Shown: one piece after another, positions 46,434-56,462 of the stretch | Layout of the letters: each line of letters starts with the position of its first letter | How positions within the stretch are numbered: position 1 is the stretch's first letter | Source of the DNA: JACCZR01 sp963844805 | GTDB lineage: Bacteria; Actinomycetota; Thermoleophilia; Solirubrobacterales; Thermoleophilaceae | Direction: 5' to 3' | Length of the DNA stretch: 64,000 nt | Assembly: GCA_963844805.1 (NCBI GenBank) | Contig: CAWJPU010000009.1 | Coordinates: 1-64,000 of the forward strand | The notes under the pieces: model-generated | Told to the model about the DNA's origin: nothing | Database searches by the model: none | Seen by the model: only the letters and a program-made list of their open reading frames with translations | Made by a program: the position numbers and the translations under genes

Positions 46434-47890
46434 ATGAAGGAAGAAGTCGAGATCTGCATCGTGGGCAGCGGGTTCTCCGGGCTGGGGATGGCCATCAAGC
46501 TGCTCCAGGAGGGGGAGCGCGACTTCGTCGTGCTCGAGCGCGGCGACGACGTCGGCGGCACCTGGCACTTCAACACCTACCCGGGCTGCGGCTGCGACGT
46601 GCCCTCCCACCTCTACTCGTTCTCGTTCGCCCCCAACCCCGAGTGGTCGCAGACCTACTCGCTCCAGCCCGAGATCCGCGCCTACCTGCAGCGGGTGGCC
46701 GACGACCACGGCGTCCGGCCCCACATCGAGCTGAACACCACCATGACCGACGCCTCCTGGGACGAGGAGACCCAGCGCTGGGTGGTGGAGACCGACCGCG
46801 GCGACGCTGCGCGCCCGCGTGCTGGTCACCGGCATGGGCCCGCTGGCCGAGCCGCGGATGCCCGACGTGCCCGGCCTCGACTCCTTCGAGGGCGCGATCA
46901 TGCACTCCGCCCGCTGGGACGACTCGGTCGAGCTCGAGGGCAAGCGCGTCGCCTCGATCGGCACCGGCGCCTCGGCGATCCAGTACGTGCCCGAGGTGCG
47001 CGAGGTGGCCGAGAAGCTGCACGTCTTCCAGCGCACCGCGCCGTGGGTCCTCCCCCACACCAACCGCGAGATCAAGGGCTGGGAGCAGCGGCTGTACAAG
47101 CTCTTCCCGCCCGCGCAGCGGCTGAACCGGGCGAGCATCTACGCCATCCGCGAGGCGGCCGTGCTGGGCATGGTCAAGAACCCGAAGCTGCTCAAGCTGC
47201 TCGAGCGGGTCGCCCGCCGGCACATCGCCAAGCAGGTCAAGGACCCCGAGCTGCGCGAGAAGGTCACGCCGGACTACGACATCGGCTGCAAGCGGATCCT
47301 GCCCTCGAACAAGTGGTACCCCGCGCTTGGCGGCCGACAACGTCGAGCTGGTGACGTCGGGCGTGGCGGAGGTCAAGCCGAACGCGATCGTCGACGACGG
47401 CGGCGTCGAGCGCGAGGCCGACGTGATCCTGCTCGGCACCGGGTTCCAAGTCGCCGACATGCCGCTCGGCAAGATCGTGACCGGGCGCTCGGGCCAGACG
47501 CTCGACCAGACCTGGAACGGCAGCCCGCGGGCGATGCTGGGCGCGACCACGCCCGACTTCCCCAACCTGTTCATGCTGCTCGGCCCCAACACCGGCCTGG
47601 GGCACAACTCGATGGTCTACATGATCGAGTCGCAGATCGCCTACGTGATGGACGCGCTGCGCGCGATGCGCGACCACGGCGCCGCGACCGTCGAGGTCCG
47701 CGCCGAAGCGGCCGAGTCGTTCAACGACGAGGTCGACCAGCGCCACGAGGGCACGGTGTGGAGCAGCGGGTGCGCCAGCTGGTACCTCGATGACACGGGG
47801 CGCAACGCCACGCTGTGGCCCGACTGGACGTTCATGTTCCGCAGGCGAACGTCGGCGTTCAACCCGGCGCACTACCGGCTGGCGTCGTGA
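46434..47890 (+). CDS. Baeyer-Villiger-type flavin monooxygenase (two frameshifts)
   Basis: About 485 residues. FAD motif ICIVGSGFSGLGMAIKL, ERGDDVGGTWHFNTYPGCGC and PSHLYSFSFAPNPEWSQTY are typical. The fingerprint FxGxxxHTxxWP appears as FEGAIMHSARWDD; NADPH motif ASIGTGASAIQYVPEV follows, and then ILLGTGFQVADMPLG and FMLLGPNTGLGHNSMVYMIE. Frame changes of +1 near 46807 and 47328. GAGGAGG lies 4 nt before the ATG. It overlaps the SDR gene by GTGA, so a ketone or alcohol may be passed between the two; inference. Confidence 0.88.
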
Positions 47891-48679
47891 AGCGCGTACT
47901 GCTGACCGGGGCCGCGAGCGGCATCGGGCGAGGCGACGGCCACCGAGCTGGAGCGACGGGGCGCCCGTGTGGTTGGGCTCGACCTGGCCGAGCGCGAGGG
48001 CCTGATCGGCTGCGACGTCTCCGACCAGGAGTCGGTGGACCGCGCGGTGGCGGAGGCGATCGAGCGCCTCGGCGGCCTCGACGTCGTGGTCAACTGCGCC
48101 GGCATCGGCTTCCCGCAGAGCGCCGGCCTGCGACCCGACGAGGGCGCGCACAAGGTGATCGAGGTGAACCTGATGGGGACCTGGCGGGTGACCGCGGCGG
48201 CACTGGATGCGCTGCTGGAGAGCCGCGGCCGCGTGGTCAACGTGGCCTCGGGCCTGGCCTTCGTCACCACCCCGCTGGCCACCGCCTACACGATGTCCAA
48301 GCGCGGGGTCACCGCCTACTCGGACTCGCTGCGCCTGGAGTACGGCGACCGCCTGACGGTGACCACCGTCTACCCCGGCTACATCAAGACGCCGATCCAC
48401 GACGCCGGGGCCGGCGAGGGCATCAGCCTGGACGGCGCGGTGCCGGAGGAGAGGCTCGAGGACGCGGTGGAGACGATGGTCCGCGCGGCGCTGGGCCCGC
48501 CGGCCCGCGACCTGGCCACCACCCGCCGCGGAGCGCTTTCCTACGCGCTCGTGCGGCGGCTCCCCCGGCGGCTGTTCGACCGCCTGACCGAGCTCCAGCT
48601 GCGCGCGCTGGCCAAGCGCGGCCACTTCGACGACTCCGAGATGGCGAGGGAGATGACCGAGCGGCTGAAGCGGGCGTAG
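47887..48679 (+). CDS. Short-chain dehydrogenase/reductase (one frameshift)
   Basis: About 263 residues. Cofactor motif TGAASGIGEATATELERRGA (after removal of one G near 47929), NCAGIG, the catalytic Ser in VVNVASGLAF and Tyr-x3-Lys in TAYTMSKRGV. The extra C-terminal part, with LVRRLPRRLFDRLTELQLRA, is longer than in small SDRs and may bind membranes. GTG 47887 overlaps the monooxygenase stop. Probably oxidises an alcohol to the ketone used by the monooxygenase. Confidence 0.87.
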
Positions 48680-48688
48680 GCTGCCGGT

Positions 48689-48898
48689 ATGGGACTAATG
48701 GACAAGATCACCGGGCGCGCCAAGAAGGCCGCCGGTGACATCACCGGAGACAAGGGGCTGCACCGCCAGGGCGAGCGCGAGGAGCGCAAGGGCGAGGCCC
48801 GCGAGGAGCTCGAGCGCGAGCAGGAGCGCATGGAGGCACAGGCGGCGCGCACGCGCGCGAAGGCCGACGAGGTCGACGACCTAGAGCGCGGCACATAG
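48689..48898 (+). CDS. CsbD-family stress protein
   Basis: 69 residues, intact, highly charged and helical. MDKITGRAKKAAGDITGDKG is the CsbD signature, followed by an acidic/basic coiled part (EAREELEREQERMEAQAART). CsbD proteins are general-stress proteins of unknown mechanism. TAGGCT (48677-48682) lies 6 nt before the ATG, indicating a leaderless mRNA. Its TAG stop overlaps the apparent first codon of an ECF sigma gene, which suggests that sigma factor and stress protein are made together. Confidence 0.85.
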   Translation: MGLMDKITGRAKKAAGDITGDKGLHRQGEREERKGEAREELEREQERMEAQAARTRAKADEVDDLERGT

Positions 48899-49756
48899 CC
48901 ACCGAAGAGGAGCTTCGCCCGCTCCTCTTCTCGGTCGCCTACCGGATGGTGGGCACGGTGGCGGAGTCGGAGGACCTGGTGCAGGACGCCTACCTCCGTC
49001 TGCACCGCGCGACGAGGAGGCGGTCGTCGAGTCGCCGCGCGCGTTCCTCACCACGGTGGTCACCCGGCTGGCCATCGACCACCTGCGAAGCGCGCCGCAG
49101 GCGGCGCGAGTCGTACGTCGGGCCCTGGCTGCCCGAGCCGCTGCTCGACGACGCGCCCGGGCCCGAGGAGCACGCCGAGCAGCGCGAGACGCTGTCGCTG
49201 GCCTTCCTCGTCCTGCTGGAGCGGCTGACCCCGGTCGAGCGCGCCGCCTTCCTGCTGCACGACGTGTTCGGCTTCTCCTTCTCCGAGGTGGCGGAGATGA
49301 TCGACAAGAGCGAGGACAACTGCCGCCAGCTGGCCTCGCGCGCCCGGCGCAAGGTCGACGCGGGCCGCCCGCGCGTGCCCCCCTCGCCCGAGCAGCACCG
49401 CGAGATCACCGAGCGCTTCATGCGTGCGCTGGACGCCGGCGACGTCGAGGGTCTTGCGGGCCTGCTGGCCGCCGACGCCGTCTCCTACTCCGACGGCGGC
49501 GGGCGTGGTGCAGGCGGCGCGCAAGCCGGTCGAGGGCGCGCCCAAGATCGCCCGCTTCCTGACCAAGGTCACGGCGCCCGACCGCCGGCCCGCGGGGGTG
49601 GAGATCGAGCCCGCCCGCGTGAACGGCCTGCCGGGCTACATCGTCCGGCTGGAGGGCCAGGTCGTGTGGGTGCTCTCGCTGGAGATCGACGACGGCCGGG
49701 TGCGCACGGTCCGGATCGTGCTCAACCCGGAGAAGCTCCGGCACCTAGCTCCCTGA
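48895..49756 (+). CDS. ECF41-type sigma factor with SnoaL-like C-terminal domain (frameshifted)
   Basis: About 286 residues. Region 2 reads ELRPLLFSVAYRMVGTVAES followed by EDLVQDAYLRLHR; region 4 reads LTPVERAAFLLHDVFGFSFS and EVAEMIDKSEDNCRQLASRA. The C-terminal domain carries YSDGGG and ends LNPEKLRHL, matching the DGGG and NPDKL motifs of ECF41, where they control activity. Frame changes near 49010 (-1), 49093 (+1) and 49501 (+1). No canonical start codon precedes the conserved N-terminus: the frame opens at ATA 48895, overlapping the CsbD TAG. The neighbouring epimerase gene fits the usual ECF41 partners. Confidence 0.85.
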
Positions 49757-50666
49757 AGCCCTCCCGCCACGAGGGCCGCGACGGGCTCCAGCCCAGCTCG
49801 CGCTTCGCCTTCGCGTTCGAGGCGCCGCGGATGTCGGTGAGCATGACCACCATGGCCTCGCCGGCGAACAGGCGGACGAGCCACGCCGGCAGGCGGCGGG
49901 GTGGCTTCGCGCCCAGCGCATCGGCGAGCACCGGGAGGAAGTCGCGTACGGGCGCGGGCTCGTCGTCGACCACGTTGTAGAGACCGGGCTTGCCCCGCTC
50001 GATGGCCGCCACGGTGGCCGACGCCGCGTCCTCGATGTGGATCAGCGACCACACCCCGCCTCCGTCTCCGACGATGGGGAACTGGCGCTTCAGCACCGCC
50101 TTGGTCTGGGCGCCGTCGGGGGCGAAGCCGGTGCCCGGCCCGTAGAAGCCGCCGTAGCGGAGCACGATGCCGTCGGCGGCCACCACGGCGCTCTCAAGGT
50201 GCCTGATGGCGCCGAGGATGTCGCGCATCGCAGCCGGCGGATCGGTGTCCAGCGGGGCGTCCTCGTCCTTGACCGGCCCGCCCTTGCGGGCGAACGGCCA
50301 GCCGGCGAAGCTCTGGGCGACCATGCGCGCGCCCACGGCCTGGGCCGCTTCCAGCAGATAGTCGGTGCCCTCGGTCCGCAGCCGGTTGGTCGGCCCGAAC
50401 TCGTCGGCCATCTTGCGCGGGTTGCCGATGCCGGCCAGGCCCGTGGCCTCGTGCACGACGACGTCCGGCTCGGCCGCCCTGACCGTCGCCAGCACGGCAT
50501 CGCGGTCCAGCGCGTCCAGCACGACGCCCTCGGCGCCCGCGTCGCGCAGCTGGGCGAGCTTGGCCTGGGTGGTGGTGGTGCCGGTCACCTCGTGGCCGTT
50601 GGCGACCAGCATGGGGACGAGGCTCTTGCCTATGGCGCCCGTGGCGCCCGTGATGAAGACTCTCAT
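49722..50666 (-). CDS. NAD-dependent epimerase/reductase (extended SDR)
   Basis: 314 residues, intact. RVFITGATGAIGKSLVPMLV is the cofactor motif. The catalytic Tyr-x3-Lys motif is not clear (AQSFAGWPFARKG replaces the usual region), so it may be an atypical member. LRYGGFYGPGTGFAPDGAQT and GKPGLYNVVDDEPAPVRDFL are typical of epimerases related to NAD(P)H-binding reductases. Its last 35 bp overlap the end of the convergent ECF41 gene, whose family often regulates such an epimerase or oxidoreductase. Confidence 0.82.
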   Translation of the reverse strand: MRVFITGATGAIGKSLVPMLVANGHEVTGTTTTQAKLAQLRDAGAEGVVLDALDRDAVLATVRAAEPDVVVHEATGLAGIGNPRKMADEFGPTNRLRTEGTDYLLEAAQAVGARMVAQSFAGWPFARKGGPVKDEDAPLDTDPPAAMRDILGAIRHLESAVVAADGIVLRYGGFYGPGTGFAPDGAQTKAVLKRQFPIVGDGGGVWSLIHIEDAASATVAAIERGKPGLYNVVDDEPAPVRDFLPVLADALGAKPPRRLPAWLVRLFAGEAMVVMLTDIRGASNAKAKRELGWSPSRPSWREGFRELGAGASPG

Positions 50667-50706
50667 GCCCTCTTGGACGAGACGGCCCCGGGAAACGTGA
50701 CAGGGG

Positions 50707-52366
50707 TCAGGGCAGGCGGCGGAGCACGAGCACCGCGACGTCGTCGCGCTGCTCGGTGCCCTGGAACTCCAGCAGCGCCCGGTCGAGTCGCTCGACCAGC
50801 TCCGCGGCGTCGACCACCGGCGCCGAGCCCAGGACCTCGAGCAGCCCCTGCTCGCCGAAGTGGCGGCGGTCGTCGCTCATCGTGTCCAGCACGCCGTCGC
50901 TGAACAGGACCACGCACTCGCCGGGCTCGACCTCGGCGGTGGCGTCGGGCCAGCCGCGGGCCGTCGACGAAGCCCAGCAGCGGGCCGGTGGTGCCGAGCG
51001 GCGTGACGCCCCGATCGGCGGTCACCAGGTAGGGCAGCGGGTGGCCGGCCGAGAGGACCTCGACCCGCGCCGCCGGGCTCGATGCCCGGCATGCGAACCG
51101 CGGCCAGCGTGCACAGCGGCGAGCCGTCCATGCTGCAGGAACGCGTCGTTGACCTGGTCCACCGCCTTCTCGGCGCTGCCGGTCAGCTGGGCGACCGAGA
51201 TCATCGTGTAGCGCGCGCGGGCCGTGAGGGCCGCGGCGCGCGCGCCCTTGCCGGCCACGTCGCCGACGAAGGACAGCCACGCATCGCCGAGCTGGATGGT
51301 GTCGTAGAAGTCGCCGCCCACCTCGTTGGCGGTGCCCGCGGCGCGGAACAGCACGGCGGTCTCCCAGCCCGGCGGTGCCTCCAGCGAGGCGGCAGCAGGC
51401 CTTCCTGCAGCGTGCGGGCGATGCGCGCGCGGTCGGTGAACAGGCGCGAGTTCTCGATGGCGATCACCGCGCGGGCGGCGAGCTCCTCGGCCAGCCGGAT
51501 GTCGGAGTGCGAGAACGTGCGGTCGGCAAGCACGAAGGAGATCGCGCCGATCACCTTGTCGCCGAAGCGCAGGGGCGCGATCACGGCCGAGCGCAGGCCG
51601 ACCGAGCGCAGCAGCTCGAGGTGCTCCTCGTCCTGGGCCGACTCCACCAGCAGCTCGTCGGTGATCTCCGGCCAGAACTCGGTCTCGCCGGTGCGAAGCA
51701 CGCGCTCCGAGGCCCCTCTCCTCCTCCAGGTCCGGCGGGTAGCGCTCGCGCGAGCGCCGGGCCAGCTCGACCATCTCGGGGTCGGCGTGCGCCACGGCCA
51801 CCTGAGCCACGTCGCCGTCGGGGGTGACGAGGTCCACCCCGGCCCAGTCGGCGAAGTCCGGGACGGCGAGGCGGGCCACCTCCTGCAGGGTGCTGCTCGT
51901 AGTCGAGCGAGGTGGCGAGGGTCCGGCTGGCCTCGGCCAGCAGGCGCTGGGCCAGCTCGGCCTCCTTGACCTCCGTCACCTCCTCGGTGACGTTGACCGC
52001 GGCGGCGACGTTGCCGTCCTCGTCGAGCAGCGGCGCGGCCTTGATGCGGACCCACTGCCAGTTGCCGGTGTCGCTGTCGACGCTCCTCAACAGCAGCGGC
52101 TCGGGCTGCTCGCCCTGGAACACCCGGCGGCCCGGGAGGCGCTCCAGCGGCAGCTCGTTGCCGTGCTCGTCGTACATCGTGAAGCGCTCGGTCCAGGCGC
52201 CGGCGGGCGCGCCGAGCACCTCGTCGAGCTCCATGCCCATCATCCGGGCGGTCGCCTCGTTGGCGTACAGCAACTTGCCGGTGGCGTCGTGGATCGTCAC
52301 CGCGTCGGCGAGATTGTCCAGCGCCAGGCGCATGAGATCCGCGCTGAGCACGGAGGGCGAATGCAC
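50707..52366 (-). CDS. PAS-GAF-SpoIIE (PP2C) phosphatase, RsbU-like (many frameshifts)
   Basis: About 553 residues. PAS domain at residues 10-130 (LADAVTIHDATGKLLYANEA, WQWVRIKAAPLLDEDGN), GAF domain (DWAGVDLVTPDGDVAQVAVA, RSAVIAPLRFGDKVIGAISF) and SpoIIE-type PP2C domain (AAGTANEVGGDFYDTIQLGD, WLSFVGDVAGKGARAAAL, SAGHPLPYLV, VVLFSDGVLDTMSDDR, RDDVAVLVLRRL). The metal-binding Asp residues are present. Such proteins dephosphorylate anti-anti-sigma factors in partner-switching stress pathways. At least six frame changes (near 51895, 51715, 51395, 51135, 51075, 50965). GTG 52366 is the start. Confidence 0.85.
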
Positions 52367-52403
52367 GCGCCCACCGTACCCGTGAAATGCTGTGGAGCGG
52401 GAA

Positions 52404-52905
52404 ATGGGAACCGAAGTGGAGGCGCATCCGGAGACCGGGCGGCCCGAGACGCACGATGAGCGGACCGACCGCAACCTGACCGAGCTGCTCGCCGAGCTGC
52501 GCGTGGCGCTGCCGGGCGTCCAGGTGCTGTTCGCCTTTCTGCTGGTGGTGCCGTTCAACCAGGGCTTCGACGGCGTCTCCGACTTCGACAAGGGCGTCTA
52601 CTTCTTCACCCTGCTGGCGACCGCGGTGGCCACCGTCCTGCTCATCGCGCCAACCGTGCACCACCGGCTGTACTTCCGCCGGCAGGACAAGGAGTTCCTC
52701 GTCGTGACCGCCAACCGGCTGATGCTGGCCGGACTGGCCGTCCTTGCCCTGGCCATCGTGGGCGCGATGGTCTTGGTCACGGACTTCCTCTTCGACACCG
52801 CCGCCGCGGTGGCGGCGAGCGCGGGGGTCGGCGCTGGTCTTCCTGGTGGTGTGGCTGGTGATCCCGCTCGCGCGGCGGCGTCAGCGCGTCAAGACCACGG
52901 CGTAG
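52404..52905 (+). CDS. DUF6328-type membrane protein (one frameshift)
   Basis: About 167 residues. RTDRNLTELLAELRVALPGV then VLFAFLLVVPFNQGF is the family start; helices at VYFFTLLATAVATVLLIAPT, LMLAGLAVLALAIVGAMVLV and, after a +1 shift near 52838, ALVFLVVWLVIPLARRRQRV. Function unknown. ATG 52404 has GGAG 7 nt upstream; GTG 52392 is possible. Its end overlaps the convergent glycosyltransferase-methyltransferase gene by 25 bp. Confidence 0.75.
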
Positions 52906-54996
52906 TCCGGGCTCGAGTAGAGGTCGGACTCGAAGTCGCCGCTGCCGCCGGGGAACACGACGCGCCCCTCGCGGAAGCCGGCGAAGCGGGCGAGCGACAG
53001 GGTCACCTCGGGGAACAGCGGGTGGTGGTGGGTCGGGTCGACCCAGAAGGCCTTCAGCGCCGAGGGCAGGTGCGGGTTCACCGTCTCCAGCACGGCGGTC
53101 CCGCCGGGCCGCAGCTTGGCGGCCAGCAGCCGCAGGAAGTCGTTGAGCACCGGCGCGGGCAGGTGCTCGATCACCTGCGCGGCGAAGGCGCCGGGCAGGC
53201 TGTCGTCGTCCAGGCCCCGGAGGTAGTCGAGCGCGTCGGCGTGCTCGACCTCGTGGCCCTTGTCGCGGCAGCGGGCCACCATCGCCTCGTCGAGGTCCAC
53301 CCCGCGGGCCGCCTGGCCGCGGTCGCGCAGCAGGTCGAGGAACTCGCCCCGGCCGCAGCCCATGTCGAGCACCCAGTCGGCGCCCTCGAACAGCGCCGCG
53401 TACTGCTCCTGGCGGACGCGGACCAGCTCCTCGTCGCCGCGGAAGACGTCCTCGAAGCCGCGGTAGGCCTCGTCGGGCTCGGCCTCGCCCGGCTCGGCCG
53501 TGAAGGCCAGCACGCGCTGGCCGCCCTCGCGGCGGCTGATCAGCGGGTGGTCGGGCGCCGGGCGGGCGCGGGCCGCCTCGATCAGCCGGCGCGCGTGGGC
53601 GCGCCCGTCGGCGCCGAGGCCGGACTCCCACACCAGCGTCTCGAACCGCTCGGCCAGGTCGCTCACCGCCTGCACCAGGGCCTTGTTGAGCTCCTCCTGG
53701 TGGTGGGTGTAGGGGCGCATGGCCCGCAGCGCGGCCTGGCGGGCCGCGCCCTTGGCCCCGCCCGTCTTCTGGGCGTCGGCCAGCGGGTCGAAGTCGAGCT
53801 TGCCGCGCGCCAGCCGCAGCGGGCCCCAGGTGATGTGGGCGGGCGGCGGAGGGGGCGGCTCGGTGCGCGGCGGCTCGGCGGCGATCGCCAGGTGCTCGAG
53901 CCGGTCGCGCGCCAGCGCGCCCACGTTGGCGGGCGACAGCTGCTCGAGCACGTCGCGGCGCCCGCGCTCGGCCCGCTCGGCCGCCGCGTCGGGGTTCTCC
54001 CACACCTCGCGCATGAGCTGGGCGGCGTGCGTCCACGTCGGGCTCGGCCCAGTGCCCGTCGCTGGGGTAGTTCTCGCCCTCGCGCCCGACCTCGGTCATC
54101 GTGCTGCGCACCAGCCAGGAGTTCTCCGGCGTCATGAAGTCGACGTTGCCGGAGTAGCCGGTGGCGATCACCGGGCGCCCGAGCGCCATCGCCTCGGCCA
54201 GGCCGAGGCCGAAGCCCTCGGCGCGGTGCAGGGAGACGAAGCAGCCGCAGTCGGCCACCAGCGCGTCGCGCTCGGCGGCGGTCACGTAGCGGTCGACCAC
54301 GTGGATGTCGGGGTGGTCGGACGCCGCTTCGAGCACCTGCGCCAGGCGCTCGGGCTTGAGGTCGCCGTTGAAGCTCTTGAGCACCAGCTGCGGCCCCTCC
54401 CCCGGGCGGAAGGCGCGCCGGAAGGCCTCGATCAGGCCCAGCGGGTTCTTGCGCTGGACCGTCGAGTAGAAGTCGAACAGGAACAGGAAGGTGAACTTGT
54501 CGGGCAGGCCGAGGTCCGGCGGCGGGCCCGGGCGCGGGCGGCGCCGAGCACCGGCAGCGGCACGCGCGCCACCGGCACGTTGGAGGCCGGGCGCAGCACG
54601 TCCACCACGTACTGCGAATAGGTCCAGATCTCGTCGACCACGCCGAAGGCCCAGGACCAGTCCTCGGGCACGCGGTCGACCTCCCAGGCCCACACGCCGA
54701 TGGTGCGCTTGCCCGCGAAGAAGTCCGGGCCCGACCTCGCTGTAGAAGCGCGGCAGCTCGGGCGCGTTGACGCACACGAGGTTGAACGGGACGTCGTCGT
54801 CGGTGCCCAGGTGCTCGAACTCGGCGAGCTTGCGGCGGTCCTGCTGGTCCTCGGGCAGGAAGACGTCGACCGCGGTGGTGCGCACGGGGACGCCGGCCGC
54901 TTCCAGCGCGGTCACGTAGCGCCGGGCGGCTTCGCCGAGGCCCAGGCCTCCGCGCAGGAAGCCGGCCACGTCCACTCCGATGTTCGTGGCGCTCAC
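52881..54996 (-). CDS. Glycosyltransferase GT4 fused to a C-terminal methyltransferase (frameshifted)
   Basis: About 705 residues. N-terminal GT-B part: IGVDVAGFLRGGLGLGEAAR, FLFLFDFYSTVQRKNPLGLI, CFVSLHRAEGFGLGLAEAMA then GRPVIATGYSGN. After a Pro-rich linker (TEPPPPPPAHITWGPLRLAR, about 53830-53870) comes a helical region and a SAM-methyltransferase: WVLDMGCGRGEFLDLLRDRG, ALDYLRGLDDDSLPGAFAAQ, VIEHLP, ETVNPHLPSALKAFWVDPTH. The PTHHHPLFP segment is seen in glycan-capping methyltransferases. Frame changes near 54727, 54540 and 54035. GTG 54996 overlaps the upstream gene's stop, and the upstream gene is a tandem paralogue of the GT part. Confidence 0.8.
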
Positions 54997-56416
54997 CGGT
55001 CCAGCCGGCGCTTGATGTCCTCGAGCTCGGCGCGTAACGAGGTCTGGCCCTTGGCCAGCCCCTCCACGCGCTCGTCGAGGGTCTGCACGAGGCGCACCAG
55101 CTCCTCGTCGACCAGCCGCTGGTGGGTGGCCTGCGGGCGGCTCAGGCGAAGCAGCGCTCGCCGCAGCGGCATGCGCAGCGGGCGCAGGGGGGCGTCGGGC
55201 CCGGGCTCGGGCGGCTCGCCGCGCACGCGGCGCAGCGCCTCGCCGACGTCGAGCGCGGAGGTGGCGCCGTTGCCGCCGATGCGGCAGCCCGGCCACCCGG
55301 GCCAGGCGGGCGGCCATCGCGCTCCCGGCCGCCTCGGCGGAGAACGCGCCGCTGCACGTCCTCGCGCCCGCGCTCGCCCCGCCGGCGCGCCTCGTCGGGC
55401 TCGTCGACCACGCGGCGCAGCTGCGCCGCGGCGTCGTCGAGGTCGGGGTCGGCCCAGCGTGCCCTCGGCGGGGTAGGGCTCGTTGCCGGGGCCGATCGGC
55501 ACCTCGCGCCAGTCGACCTCGAACGAGTTGCGCTCGCTCAGCCAGTCGCGCGGGCCCGAGTAGGCGGTGGCCACCACCGGCTTGCCGCGCAGCATGGCCT
55601 CGGCGATCGTCAGCCCGAAGCCCTCGGAGCGGTGCAGCGAGAGGTAGGCGTCGCAGGCCTCGGTCAGGGCGGCCATGTCGGCCGGCGGCAGCGGTTGGTC
55701 GACGCACGTGCACGTGGTCGTGGACGGCGGCCGCGTCGAGCAGCCGCCGGTGGGCCTCGGGGCGCTCCTCGGCCCCTATGCACTTGACGACGAGCCGGGG
55801 GCCGTCGTCAGGCCCGAACGCGCGCGTGAAGGCCTCGATCGCTCCCAGCGGGTTCTTGCGCTCGAAGCCGCCGCCGTGGTCGAAGGCGAACAGGAACAGC
55901 GGGCCGCCGGCGGGCAGGCCGAGCTGCTCGCGCCCGGCGCCCGAGGAGGGCTCGGCCTCGACCGGCACCGGCATGCGGACCACCGGCACGGGCGAGACCG
56001 CCGCCAGCGCGTCGGCCACGTGGTGCGAGCCCACCCAGACCTCGTCGACGAGGTCGAAGGCCCGGCGGTAGGCGTCGGGGAAGGCGCTCGACCTCCCACC
56101 ACCACAGCCCGATCGTGTGGCGGTCGCGGAAGAAGTCCTCGCCCAGCGAGTCGTGCGCGCCCTCCAGGCCGTCGGGGTTCACGCACACCAGGTTCACGGG
56201 GTGCAGGGGGCCGCTCGCGCGCTCGGGCTCGCCGCCGCGGATGCGCGGCGCGGAGTCGGCCACGACCGTGAACGGGGCGACGGCCACCCCCGCGCGCGTG
56301 AGCGCGTCGCGCACCTGCCGGGCGACCTGCCCGACCCCGAGGACGGAGTCGAGATAGCCCGCGAGGTTCACGCCCAGGGGCAGCCCGCCGGGGGCGGTTT
56401 GCGAGGGCTCCTGCAT
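54993..56416 (-). CDS. Glycosyltransferase GT4 (frameshifted), paralogue of the next gene
   Basis: About 474 residues. GVNLAGYLDSVLGVGQVARQ matches the start of the fused enzyme. Then LWWWEVE, EVWVGSHHVADALAAVSPVP, LFLFAFDHGGGFERKNPLGA, YLSLHRSEGFGLTIAEAMLR and GKPVVATAYSGPRDWLSERN are GT4 motifs. A C-terminal helical part (LRLSRPQATHQRLVDEELV, SLRAELEDIKRRLDR) may form a coiled coil with a partner. About five frame changes (near 56090, 55700, 55455, 55350, 55290). ATG 56416 is divergent from Wzt, 46 nt apart. Confidence 0.78.
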
Positions 56417-56462
56417 GGCGTATCGGCAGGCTATCGGGCGTCTCGCTCTCTACGCTCGCGGT

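Noticed and set aside
52777..56034. Very long open frame on the minus strand (over 1000 codons)
   Set aside because: It joins parts of two glycosyltransferase genes and antisense DNA. Motif order shows two genes with an overlapping stop and start at 54993-54996, plus frameshifts.
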